A DNA stretch of 15,047 nucleotides, taken from positions 1-15,047 of the forward strand of contig DITX01000100.1 in assembly GCA_002422225.1 (NCBI GenBank), in the 5' to 3' direction. Shown here in pieces: positions 7,322 through 14,219 of this stretch. The stretch's first letter is position 1. Every line of letters begins with the position of its first letter. The notes under the pieces were generated by a model, which saw nothing but the letters and a program-made list of their open reading frames with translations, was not told the origin of the DNA and did no database searches. This DNA is from Gammaproteobacteria bacterium UBA6173. GTDB lineage: Bacteria; Pseudomonadota; Gammaproteobacteria; Pseudomonadales; Pseudohongiellaceae. Position numbers and translations under genes: made by a program.

Positions 7322-8020
7322 ATGAACCTGCTTAAATGGCAAAGTGTCTGCCTATTGAAAGTAGCTCTGAGTGCCTGTATGTTCTCCGGCGCTTTGGCAG
7401 CCCAGGATCAACAGATTGACGAAGCCGCCTTTGACCGTGTGCGCACGGTCAATATTCTGCAAGAACCCCGGCACAGAACTGTTCACACTGACGGCGATCT
7501 ACGCTTGATTGATGTACAGATTAATCCTGCAGATACCACCTTGCCGCATACACACGACTCGGCCATTCTGTACACTTTTATCAGCAATGGTGCTGGGCCC
7601 CTTAACGGCAGAGTTTCAAGCACGACAAGCTATGTAGACGAACACTTCACACATCGCGTCACAAATGATGGACCTGGACTTTTCAGAATCATCGCCTTGG
7701 CCAACTATGGACCTGCCGTCGCAGGCGCGGTGCTGCCTGTTCAGGGATTAAATGTGCAAGCTCAACTTGAAAATGCCTGGTTTCGCTCATTCAGGTTGGA
7801 GCTGGGCGCTGGAGAAAGTAGCTCTCCGATCACACATGCCTATCCGGTTGCCATCGTGCAGGTGAGTGACGGACGCATTCATATTACGCGCGCCGATGGT
7901 GTTACCAATGAACTGCAGTCTACGGGCGATTGGGCGTGGCGAGCAGCAGGGCAGGCTTATCAGATTCATAACAAATCCGACAAACCTGTATCGCTTGTGA
8001 TTAACGAAGGACTGCGTTGA
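7322..8020 (+). CDS. Secreted cupin-like protein of unknown function
   Basis: This 232-residue protein has a clear signal peptide (hydrophobic core about 10-24, cleavage near ALA-AQD, 25-30), so it should act in the periplasm or outside the cell. The start has AGAGGA nine bases before the ATG. The mature part is rich in short beta strands and looks like two cupin folds. The first has LPHTHDS (H76 and H78, the HxH metal-ligand pattern of cupins). The second starts near SSPITHAYPVAIVQ (148-161), followed by a GRIHIT strand. A cupin fold with one HxH suggests metal binding or a small-molecule-binding role, but no catalytic function can be named. It is convergent with the downstream dehydrogenase, whose stop lies six bases away. 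Confidence 0.8.
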   Translation: MNLLKWQSVCLLKVALSACMFSGALAAQDQQIDEAAFDRVRTVNILQEPRHRTVHTDGDLRLIDVQINPADTTLPHTHDSAILYTFISNGAGPLNGRVSSTTSYVDEHFTHRVTNDGPGLFRIIALANYGPAVAGAVLPVQGLNVQAQLENAWFRSFRLELGAGESSSPITHAYPVAIVQVSDGRIHITRADGVTNELQSTGDWAWRAAGQAYQIHNKSDKPVSLVINEGLR

Positions 8021-8026
8021 CACGCC

Positions 8027-8800
8027 TCACTCTTCTGTAAAACTCATGGTGCGGTCGACGTTTAGTGGCCCCCATGCCTGACATACGGGCATGACTTCCA
8101 GCATGTTGATATTGACATGCGCCGGTGTGCTACATACCCAGAATATGATCTCTGCAATGTCTTCAGCACTCAGCGGTTTGGTACCTTCATAAACTTTATC
8201 TGCTTTATCTTGTGCCTGATCAAATCTGACCAACGAAAATTCAGTTTCTGCCATACCGGGATCGATATTGCTGACTTTGATTTTTTTGCCTAATAAATCC
8301 GCGCGTAACTCTCGGCTGAACATCTGTACAAACGCTTTACTGGCACCATAAACATTGCCGCCCGGATAGGGCCAATGCCCCGCCGTGGAGCCAATGTTGA
8401 TGATATGTCCGTGATCGCGCGTCACCATGCCTGGCAAAACCAAACGTGTCATACGGACCAGCGCTGTGACATTTGTCGCGATCATGGTTTCCCAGTCAGT
8501 CAGATCAGCCTGGTGAGCCGGGGATAAGCCAAGCGCAAGACCCGCGTTATTAATTAACACGTCGGGTTTATCAAAGGGTGCCTGCAGACTGGCTAATGCT
8601 CTTTGTACAGCCGCCGCATCGGTAATGTTTACACAGAGCACAAATAACTCACACTGCGACGCCAGTTGTTCCGCCAGGTCGTTCAGGCGATCAGCGCGTC
8701 GCGCAAGCAAAATCAAGCGATGCCCGGCTTGTGCAAAGCGCTCGGCGCAGGCTTTGCCAAATCCGGAGGACGCACCGGTAATCAATATAGTTTTTTTCAT
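8027..8800 (-). CDS. Short-chain dehydrogenase, YdfG-like
   Basis: This is an NADP(H)-dependent classical short-chain dehydrogenase of 257 residues. It shows the cofactor motif TGASSGFG (8-15), NNAG (84-87), and the catalytic Ser138, Tyr151 and Lys155 in INIGSTAG and VYGASKAF. It is strikingly like E. coli YdfG, which oxidises L-allo-threonine and other 3-hydroxy acids and reduces malonic semialdehyde: shared stretches include AGLALG, DWETMI, LPGMV, HGHIINIGSTAG and HVNIN.LE.MPV. The ATG at 8800-8798 (MKKTILITGASSGFG) is preferred over upstream in-frame starts to 8872, which would add residues before the Rossmann strand. The ribosome binding site is weak. A minus-strand terminator lies 110 bases upstream, so the gene may lie beyond an attenuator or have its own promoter within 8801-8909. 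Confidence 0.92.
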   Translation of the reverse strand: MKKTILITGASSGFGKACAERFAQAGHRLILLARRADRLNDLAEQLASQCELFVLCVNITDAAAVQRALASLQAPFDKPDVLINNAGLALGLSPAHQADLTDWETMIATNVTALVRMTRLVLPGMVTRDHGHIINIGSTAGHWPYPGGNVYGASKAFVQMFSRELRADLLGKKIKVSNIDPGMAETEFSLVRFDQAQDKADKVYEGTKPLSAEDIAEIIFWVCSTPAHVNINMLEVMPVCQAWGPLNVDRTMSFTEE

Positions 8801-8909
8801 AAAAGGTATCCGCAGTACTGCCCCTAAAAAGATCATGGTCATGATGCTACATTTTTTGGGTAAATGACGCACTCGAAATACCGGCTAGCCACCTTGTTTA
8901 AAGTCATAT

Positions 8910-8935
8910 AAAAAAAGGGGGCAATAAATGCCCCC
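8910..8935 (-). terminator. Intrinsic terminator on the minus strand
   Basis: GGGGGCA (8917-8923) pairs with TGCCCCC (8929-8935) around a 5-base loop. On the minus strand the stem is followed by a run of seven T (8916-8910), the full signature of an intrinsic terminator. The plus strand has no T-run after the stem. No protein-coding gene precedes it on the minus strand. Confidence 0.82.
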
Positions 8936-9055
8936 GTAAAAAGACCGGACCAGCAGGAAGCAGTGATGATCCGGCGCCTGCCTTCCCTGACAGGGCGTTG
9001 TTGCCAAATGACGGGTGTGGGACGTCATCCAAGCGTTGGCATCGTCCTGATACCA
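8910..9055 (-). ncRNA. Candidate small RNA or attenuated leader
   Basis: No reading frame explains this stretch, yet on the minus strand it is bounded by a promoter-like pair (9061-9091) and an intrinsic terminator. It can fold into three hairpins. The first is a two-part nested stem: TGCCAA (9002-9007) with TTGGCA (9036-9041), enclosing ATGACG (9008-9013) with CGTCAT (9023-9028). The second pairs CGCCTG (8975-8980) with CAGGGCG (8991-8997), with one bulged G. The third pairs CCGGA (8945-8949) with TCCGG (8970-8974). The predicted transcript is about 145 bases. It lies upstream of the YdfG-like gene on the same strand, so it is either an independent sRNA or an attenuator/riboswitch for that gene. 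I matched it to no known RNA family. Complementary stems can arise by chance, so the terminator and promoter carry the case. Confidence 0.45.
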
Positions 9056-9060
9056 CAATT

Positions 9061-9091
9061 TTTATAGCTCACCTGGCTCGGTATATGCCAA
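9061..9091 (-). promoter_or_regulatory. Sigma-70-like promoter of the candidate sRNA
   Basis: Reading the minus strand, TTGGCA (9091-9086) is followed 18-19 bases later by CTATAAA (9067-9061). Both hexamers are close to consensus, and the spacing is slightly long. Transcription would start near 9055 and run toward the terminator at 8910. Confidence 0.45.
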
Positions 9092-9128
9092 GAAATTTTG
9101 CTTTTTTTAGAAATTTTTTTGACTTGTC

Positions 9129-9156
9129 CTTGAAAATGCGGACTTTGACCCTAATA
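9129..9156 (+). promoter_or_regulatory. Sigma-32-type heat-shock promoter of ibpA
   Basis: CTTGAAA (9129-9135), a 13-base spacer and CCCTAATA (9149-9156) match the sigma-32 pattern CTTGAAA / CCCCATnT, with the strict -35 element exact. It gives a start near 9163 and a leader of about 100 bases before the ibpA-like gene, which is a classic member of this regulon. Confidence 0.75.
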
Positions 9157-9163
9157 AAAAACT

Positions 9164-9260
9164 CAGGACGGAGGCTCTTTTGAGGTCTGTTCAGTTTGCC
9201 CGATCACGTAGATGGGCACTAAAACCTGTCTTTAATCTTATTGCTCTATGAGGATTCGAT
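9164..9260 (+). promoter_or_regulatory. ROSE-like RNA thermometer in the ibpA leader
   Basis: The last bases before the gene read TTGCTC (9241-9246), TAT, then GAGGA (9250-9254), the ribosome binding site. The UUGCU-type stretch pairing imperfectly with the Shine-Dalgarno, including a G opposed to a G, is the hallmark of ROSE elements that control small heat-shock genes in proteobacteria. A second hairpin lies upstream: TGCCC (9197-9201) with GGGCA (9214-9218), extended by ATC/GAT. The predicted effect is a blocked ribosome binding site at normal temperature that melts on heating. The fold is deduced by eye, without energy calculation. Confidence 0.65.
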
Positions 9261-9710
9261 ATGCGAAATTTTGACTTTGCACCACTTTACCGTTCAACCA
9301 TTGGCTTTGATCATTTGAGCCAGTTGCTGGATTCCATTGCCCAGCGCGAACAGAATCAACCGGCTTATCCGCCCTACAATATTGAAAGACTAGGTCAGGA
9401 TGACTATCGAATTACTATGGCGGTTGCCGGGTTTACACAGGATGAGCTTAGCTTGCATTCTGAACAGCAGACATTAAAAGTCCGCGCGGAAAAGACCCCT
9501 GACACCGCAGAACGTCAGTACCTGCACCAAGGCATTGCCGCACGCAATTTTGAGCGAGTATTTCAATTGGCGGACCATATTAAAGTGATTAATGCGCATC
9601 TGGAAAACGGCTTGCTACACATAGAGTTGCGCCGTGAAGTGCCTGAAACGCTCAAGCCACGTCAAATCCCGATCCAAGCCAAACGCGATCTGTTGATTGA
9701 GTCGAAGTAA
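9261..9710 (+). CDS. ibpA: Small heat-shock protein IbpA-like (Hsp20)
   Basis: This 149-residue Hsp20-family holdase binds unfolding proteins in the cytoplasm and passes them to DnaK/ClpB. It closely follows E. coli IbpA: MRNFDFAPLYRSTIGFD at the start, YPPYNIE (36-42), YRITMAVAGF (49-58), YLHQGIAARNFER (87-99) and LENGLLHIEL (114-123), the conserved end of the alpha-crystallin domain. The C-terminal tail carries IPI (136-138), the I-x-I motif used for oligomer assembly. GAGGA is six bases before the ATG. The gene has a sigma-32-like promoter, a thermometer-like leader and its own terminator, so it is probably a single-gene heat-shock unit. No ibpB partner is present. The IbpA name is well supported; a general Hsp20 label is the safe minimum. 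Confidence 0.95.
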   Translation: MRNFDFAPLYRSTIGFDHLSQLLDSIAQREQNQPAYPPYNIERLGQDDYRITMAVAGFTQDELSLHSEQQTLKVRAEKTPDTAERQYLHQGIAARNFERVFQLADHIKVINAHLENGLLHIELRREVPETLKPRQIPIQAKRDLLIESK

Positions 9711-9746
9711 GCCCGCGAGGAAGGATTCAAGACGGTCATTCGCCGT

Positions 9747-9774
9747 AAAGGCAGCCAGTTTGGCTGCCTTTTTT
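9747..9774 (+). terminator. Rho-independent terminator of ibpA
   Basis: AAAGGCAGCCA (9747-9757) pairs perfectly with TGGCTGCCTTT (9761-9771) around a 3-base loop, and the T-run continues to 9774. It lies 37 bases after the ibpA stop. Confidence 0.92.
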
Positions 9775-9788
9775 GAGGAAACTGACTT

Positions 9789-9817
9789 CTGACGACAATT
9801 ATTTTCTGCAGTATACT
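9789..9817 (+). promoter_or_regulatory. Sigma-70-like promoter of the redox operon
   Basis: CTGACG (9789-9794) and TATACT (9812-9817) are separated by 17 bases, giving a start near 9824, just before the MDR reductase. The -10 box is strong and the -35 box moderate. Confidence 0.55.
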
Positions 9818-9846
9818 CAGGGCAACTTTTTAAAGATGGAGTTGCC

Positions 9847-10842
9847 ATGAAAGCGATTGGATACACCACGGGGCCGCTGTTCACGTTTGAAACCCCCACA
9901 CCTGCACCTGATGCCCATGATCTGTTAGTACGCGTCTGCGCTATTGCAGTAAACCCTGTTGATACCAAAATTCGTAGTCGCGTAACACCCCCGGAAGATC
10001 AGCCAAAAGTGCTTGGCTGGGATGCCGTTGGTATTGTGGAGGCAATAGGCACGGCAGTGACCCGCTTCAAAATTGGCGATCGTGTCTGGTATGCCGGCGA
10101 CGTGACCCGCTCAGGCTGCAATGCCGAGTTTCAATGTGTTGACGAACGTATTGCGGCAGTGGCGCCCGCCAGCTTGTCGGATGCGCAGGCAGCCGCTTTG
10201 CCACTGACAGCGATCACTGCCTGGGAAATGCTTTTTGAACGTTTACAGGTACCTATGGGTACTGCAGCCTCTAATCGTATAGTGCTTGTTGTCGGCGCAG
10301 CCGGCGGTGTCGGCTCTGTCCTTGTGCAGCTAGCCAGCCAACTGACCTCCGCGACCGTTGTTGCGACCGCGTCACGACCCGAAAGCAAAGCTTGGGTGCA
10401 GTCTCTGGGTGCACACCATGTGTTGGACCATACCCACAAACTCTCGGATGAGCTCAAAATGACAGGTCTTGCTGATGTGACCGATGTTGCAGGTATCAAC
10501 CGCACCGGCGAGCATTATGCAGACCTGATTGCCATGCTCCGCCCTCAAGGACGACTGGCATTGATCGACGATCCTGTTGAGCCTTTGGACATCAAACTGA
10601 TGAAACAAAAATGCCTGTCACTGCATTGGGAGTTTATGTTTACACGCGCGATGTTCAAGACCCGTGATATGGGTGAACAACATAAACTGTTGACCGAGGT
10701 TGCGCGTCTGGTCGACAAAGGCATTATTAAAACCACAGTTGGTCAACATCTTGGCCGAATCACACCTGAAAATCTCGAAACTGCACATCAACTGCTCAAG
10801 TCTGAACATACCTTGGGGAAGCTGGTCCTTGAAGGTTTCTAA
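9847..10842 (+). CDS. Zinc-free MDR quinone/enone reductase family
   Basis: This 331-residue cytoplasmic member of the medium-chain dehydrogenase/reductase superfamily belongs to the quinone-oxidoreductase branch, which reduces quinones or activated double bonds with NADPH. NPVD (36-39) and KVLGWDAVGIV (54-64) are typical of the catalytic domain. GAAGGVGS (150-157) is the nucleotide-binding motif of the Rossmann domain. The cysteines and GHE motif of zinc alcohol dehydrogenases are absent, so the common label zinc-type alcohol dehydrogenase-like is misleading for its chemistry. GGAG precedes the ATG by six bases, and a sigma-70-type promoter lies upstream. It is the first gene of a likely three-gene operon, 45 bases before the nitronate monooxygenase. 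The natural substrate is not readable from sequence. Confidence 0.9.
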   Translation: MKAIGYTTGPLFTFETPTPAPDAHDLLVRVCAIAVNPVDTKIRSRVTPPEDQPKVLGWDAVGIVEAIGTAVTRFKIGDRVWYAGDVTRSGCNAEFQCVDERIAAVAPASLSDAQAAALPLTAITAWEMLFERLQVPMGTAASNRIVLVVGAAGGVGSVLVQLASQLTSATVVATASRPESKAWVQSLGAHHVLDHTHKLSDELKMTGLADVTDVAGINRTGEHYADLIAMLRPQGRLALIDDPVEPLDIKLMKQKCLSLHWEFMFTRAMFKTRDMGEQHKLLTEVARLVDKGIIKTTVGQHLGRITPENLETAHQLLKSEHTLGKLVLEGF

Positions 10843-10887
10843 GACTGTTCTGTCAGCTACCAACAACCATTAATTACCGGAGCTTTT

Positions 10888-11850
10888 ATGTCACGTTTGC
10901 CGCCCATACTTCAAAATCTGCCGTTCCCAGTGATAGGGTCTCCGCTGTTCATCATCAGTAACCCTAAGCTGGTTATTGCGCAGTGCATCAATGGCGTGGT
11001 GGGTTCTATGCCTGCTCTGAATGCCCGGCCTGCCGAACAGTTGGAAGACTGGCTTGCTGAAATCACTGAGACCCTGGCAGCCTGGGACAAAGCCAATCCA
11101 GATAGACCAGCAGCGCCGTTTGCGATCAACCAAATTGTTCATCGCAGCAACGATCGACTGGAACACGACATGGCACTTTGTGAGAAGTACAAAGTGCCCA
11201 TCATCATTACCAGTCTTGGAGCACGCGAAGACGTCAATCAAGGTGTTCAAAAGTGGGGCGGGGTGGTTCTACACGATGTGATCAATAACGTATTTGCGCA
11301 CAAAGCGATTGAGAAGGGGGCTGACGGACTCATTTGTGTTGCAGCCGGGGCGGGTGGCCACGCGAGTGTGAAAAGTCCATTTGCCATGATTCAAGAAGTC
11401 AGAGACTGGTTTGACGGCCCCTTACTGTTATCGGGATCCATCGCCACGGGCGGCGCGATTCTGGCCGCGCAGGCTATGGGCGCAGACTTCGCCTATATAG
11501 GATCACCTTTTATCGCTACAGAAGAAGCCAGAGCCGTAGACGACTACAAAAAAATGATTGTAACAAGCAACTCCGATGACATTGTTTACAGTAATTTCTA
11601 CACAGGTATTCATGGCAACTATCTGAAAGGCAGTATCGTTAATGCTGGCATGGATCCGGATAAACTGCCTGAGTCTGACCCCAGCAAAATGAATTTTGGC
11701 GGCGGTGGTGAGAAAAAGGCTTGGCGTGATATCTGGGGATGCGGCCAAGGCATCGGCGTGATTAAGGAAATAGCGCCCGCGGCCGACTACATAGAGCGTT
11801 TGAAACGTGAGTATGCAGAGGCAAAGGCCAAAATCTGCAAGGGTAATTAA
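10888..11850 (+). CDS. Nitronate monooxygenase
   Basis: This 320-residue FMN-dependent TIM-barrel enzyme of the 2-nitropropane-dioxygenase/nitronate-monooxygenase family oxidises alkyl nitronates, such as propionate 3-nitronate, to a carbonyl compound and nitrite, using oxygen. The sequence shows VIGSPLFIISNPKLV at the start, GAGGHAS with the expected catalytic histidine H158, and the FMN-phosphate segments GSIATGG (183-189) and GADFAYIGSPF (198-208). GGAG lies seven to eight bases before the ATG. Many family members have unknown physiological substrates, and some relatives are enoyl reductases, so the exact reaction is inferred. The C-terminus has an unusual glycine run, FGGGGEKKAWRD, near 270-281. 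The gene sits 20 bases before the glutamate-synthase-like gene, which strongly suggests co-transcription. Confidence 0.93.
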   Translation: MSRLPPILQNLPFPVIGSPLFIISNPKLVIAQCINGVVGSMPALNARPAEQLEDWLAEITETLAAWDKANPDRPAAPFAINQIVHRSNDRLEHDMALCEKYKVPIIITSLGAREDVNQGVQKWGGVVLHDVINNVFAHKAIEKGADGLICVAAGAGGHASVKSPFAMIQEVRDWFDGPLLLSGSIATGGAILAAQAMGADFAYIGSPFIATEEARAVDDYKKMIVTSNSDDIVYSNFYTGIHGNYLKGSIVNAGMDPDKLPESDPSKMNFGGGGEKKAWRDIWGCGQGIGVIKEIAPAADYIERLKREYAEAKAKICKGN

Positions 11851-11870
11851 ATTCGACAAGGAAGACCGGT

Positions 11871-13493
11871 ATGACAACAGCAGTACGTTTTTTTTGGCTG
11901 GTAACGCTGATACTTGTCCCGGCCAGTATCTATTTACTGCTGTATGCCACACGATTTTCTATACATCCCACTGCTTTGTTACTTCAGCCAGGTTTGCTGT
12001 TTCTGGTGTTGTTATTTGTGTTGTTCAGTGTGGTTGGATTCTATGATCTGTTTGTTGCGGACAGTAATTTGCGCAAGAACTTTCCTGTTTTTGCCAACAT
12101 ACGTTTTATGTTAGAGCGTATTAGACCGGAGATTCGTCAATATTTTATTGCAGATAATCTTGAAGAGGCGCCCTTCAATCGTGAAACCCGCGACCTGGTT
12201 TACCGGCGTGCAAAGCGTCTTGATGACACACTTCCGTTTGGCACTGAACGAGATATCACCGCTCAGGGTTACCTCAGTGTTTTCCACTCGATAAACGCAC
12301 GCCATATCGATCCAGACAGCGCTCGTGTGAGTGTTGGTGGTCCCCAGTGTCTGAAGCCGTACTCCGCGGCGTTGCTTAACATCTCTGCAATGAGTTTTGG
12401 TGCTTTAAGCAATAATGCTATCGCGGCCCTTAATAAAGGCGCGCAGCTGGGCCGCTTCTATCACAATACCGGTGAAGGCGGAATCAGCCCACATCATCTG
12501 TCTGGCGGTGGTGATCTGGTCTGGCAAATTGGTACTGGGTATTTTGGTTGCCGCGACATACATGGCCGCTTTGATGATCAAGCATTCAAGCTGGCGGCTA
12601 CACACGATGTGATCAAAATGATAGAGGTCAAACTCTCACAAGGCGCTAAACCTTCACATGGTGGCGTTTTACCCGGTGCCAAAGTCAGTTCAGAGATCGC
12701 CAGGATACGCCTTGTAGAAATTGGCAAAACGGTTTACTCGCCGGCTAATCATCCTGAGTTCGACACCCCTGAAGGATTGTTAAAGTTCATTCAGCGTTTA
12801 CGTGAGTTAAGTGGCGGTAAACCTGTTGGTTTTAAACTGTGTATTGGCAAAAAATCCGAGTTTATGTCAATTGTGAAAGCGATGCTGAAAACCGGAATTT
12901 TGCCTGACTTTATTACCGTTGATGGTGCAGAAGGGGGCACAGGTGCAGCCCCAGTTGAATTCAGTAATCGCTTGGGCATGCCTTGTCTGGAAGCAACGTA
13001 TTTTGTGTCACAGGTACTGCAAGGGGCAGGATTAAGAACACAAATCAAAATTATCAGTGCCGGTAAAAACGCGAGTGGTTTTGATATGATGGCAAAAATC
13101 GCGCTGGGGGCTGATTTAGTCAATTCAGCACGCGCCATGATGCTGGCCTTGGGTTGCATACAGTCTAAAGTCTGCAATACCAATAAATGCCCAACTGGCA
13201 TTGCCACACAGGATCCGGCACGTGCAAAAGCTGTGGATGTTGAACTTCGTTCCATTCGGGTACAAAATTATCAGGCAGGAACGGTTGCTGCATTTTTGGA
13301 ACTCTGTGGTGCCTTAGGCTACAACTCACCAAGTGATTTGTCACCCTGTGATCTTTATCAGCGTACCGAGGCAGGGATGCGCAACTTCAATCAGATTTAT
13401 ACACCGTTACTTCCCGATCAACTATTGAACGAAGCGATTCCACCGGCATACGCGGAAGATTGGATGCGGGCGAGCGCAGAGCGTTTTGTGTAG
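11871..13493 (+). CDS. Membrane-anchored FMN glutamate-synthase-domain protein
   Basis: This 540-residue protein has two N-terminal membrane helices (about 7-25 and 36-57) followed by a cytoplasmic glutamate-synthase central/FMN domain. Conserved stretches include ISAMSFGALS (171-180), GEGGIS (201-206), PGAKVSSEIA (268-277), TVDGAEGGTGAAP (349-361) and NSARAMM (418-424). Three cysteines, C429, C435 and C440, have the CX5CX4C spacing of the 3Fe-4S ligands in bacterial GltB. The glutaminase domain of GltB is absent, and no gltD partner is in the window, so it is unlikely to be the main glutamate synthase. Such FMN-binding glutamate synthase family proteins are widespread and functionally unassigned. 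AAGGAAG precedes the start. It is the last gene of the likely operon and ends 12 bases from the convergent MaoC gene. Confidence 0.9.
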   Translation: MTTAVRFFWLVTLILVPASIYLLLYATRFSIHPTALLLQPGLLFLVLLFVLFSVVGFYDLFVADSNLRKNFPVFANIRFMLERIRPEIRQYFIADNLEEAPFNRETRDLVYRRAKRLDDTLPFGTERDITAQGYLSVFHSINARHIDPDSARVSVGGPQCLKPYSAALLNISAMSFGALSNNAIAALNKGAQLGRFYHNTGEGGISPHHLSGGGDLVWQIGTGYFGCRDIHGRFDDQAFKLAATHDVIKMIEVKLSQGAKPSHGGVLPGAKVSSEIARIRLVEIGKTVYSPANHPEFDTPEGLLKFIQRLRELSGGKPVGFKLCIGKKSEFMSIVKAMLKTGILPDFITVDGAEGGTGAAPVEFSNRLGMPCLEATYFVSQVLQGAGLRTQIKIISAGKNASGFDMMAKIALGADLVNSARAMMLALGCIQSKVCNTNKCPTGIATQDPARAKAVDVELRSIRVQNYQAGTVAAFLELCGALGYNSPSDLSPCDLYQRTEAGMRNFNQIYTPLLPDQLLNEAIPPAYAEDWMRASAERFV

Positions 13494-13505
13494 GTTCAAC
13501 ACCTT

Positions 13506-14090
13506 TTATACCAATGCTAATACTATCCACTCAGCAATCATCGCCGGTTTCTGCTGATGCTCAATTTCAATCGTGGCCGAGTGGCGTAACAAGTATTCCC
13601 CCTCACCACGTTCTTCCGCACTGATCAGTCGAAAACTGCCACGAATTCGGCTACCTATTCTCACCGGATTCAGGAACCGCACATTATCAAGTCCATAAAT
13701 AATGTATTGGCTGGTTCCTTCAATTTTTAAGGTGCCGTGTGTCGCAAATGTTGGCAGCAACGACATTGTTAACATGCCGTGCGCAATCGTGCCTTCATAA
13801 CAGCTTTCGCGACTTGAACGCTCTTTATCAATGTGTAAAAACTGATAGTCGCCTGTAGCGTGAGCAAACTTGTTCACCAGCGGCTGGTCCACTGTAAACC
13901 ATTTGGTCACCCCTACCAGTTTACCAATATAGTCTTGTGCTTTTTCAAATGGTACTCGCAAAGGCAGTGCGTTGCCTTCAAGAGTAAGAAACGTAGTTTT
14001 GACATAATTACGCAAATGCGAGTCAGGTGTAATTTTTGCTGACTCACCTAAGTAATTACGTAAACTTTGCAAATGATCTAGGGTTGCCAT
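13506..14090 (-). CDS. MaoC-family enoyl-CoA hydratase/dehydratase
   Basis: This 194-residue single hot-dog-fold protein is of the MaoC/R-specific enoyl-CoA hydratase type. The catalytic pair is visible in TGDYQFLHIDKE (79-90), Asp81 and His86, followed by GTIAHGMLTMSLLP (100-113), the conserved HG turn of the family. The likely role is reversible hydration of a 2-enoyl-CoA or acyl thioester in fatty-acid metabolism. An N-terminal extension of about 45 residues (LQSLRNYLGESAKITPDSH) precedes the fold. The ATG at 14090-14088 is chosen: the frame stays open to 14327, but that part is antisense to a receptor relic and has no hydratase homology. AAGGA lies about 13 bases upstream of the start, a rather long gap. 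Confidence 0.88.
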   Translation of the reverse strand: MATLDHLQSLRNYLGESAKITPDSHLRNYVKTTFLTLEGNALPLRVPFEKAQDYIGKLVGVTKWFTVDQPLVNKFAHATGDYQFLHIDKERSSRESCYEGTIAHGMLTMSLLPTFATHGTLKIEGTSQYIIYGLDNVRFLNPVRIGSRIRGSFRLISAEERGEGEYLLRHSATIEIEHQQKPAMIAEWIVLALV

Positions 14091-14219
14091 CTGATTTTTA
14101 TTTTCCTTGGTAAGATAGCCATCACAAAAACTTTGTGCTACTGATTGTTGCAAATTGTTATATCGCGACAAGATATGGCAAGTATGCGGGACGGCGCATT
14201 TAAACTGCAATGCCCTTAA

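Noticed and set aside
8801..8872. 24-residue N-terminal extension of the YdfG-like protein
   Set aside because: The Rossmann fold begins at MKKTILITG as in E. coli YdfG, so the extra residues are unlikely to be translated.
8944..8975. Possible SRP (4.5S) RNA because of GGAAGCAG on the plus strand
   Set aside because: The conserved GGAAGGAAGCAGC tetraloop region and its flanking pairing are not present, and the terminator points the other way.
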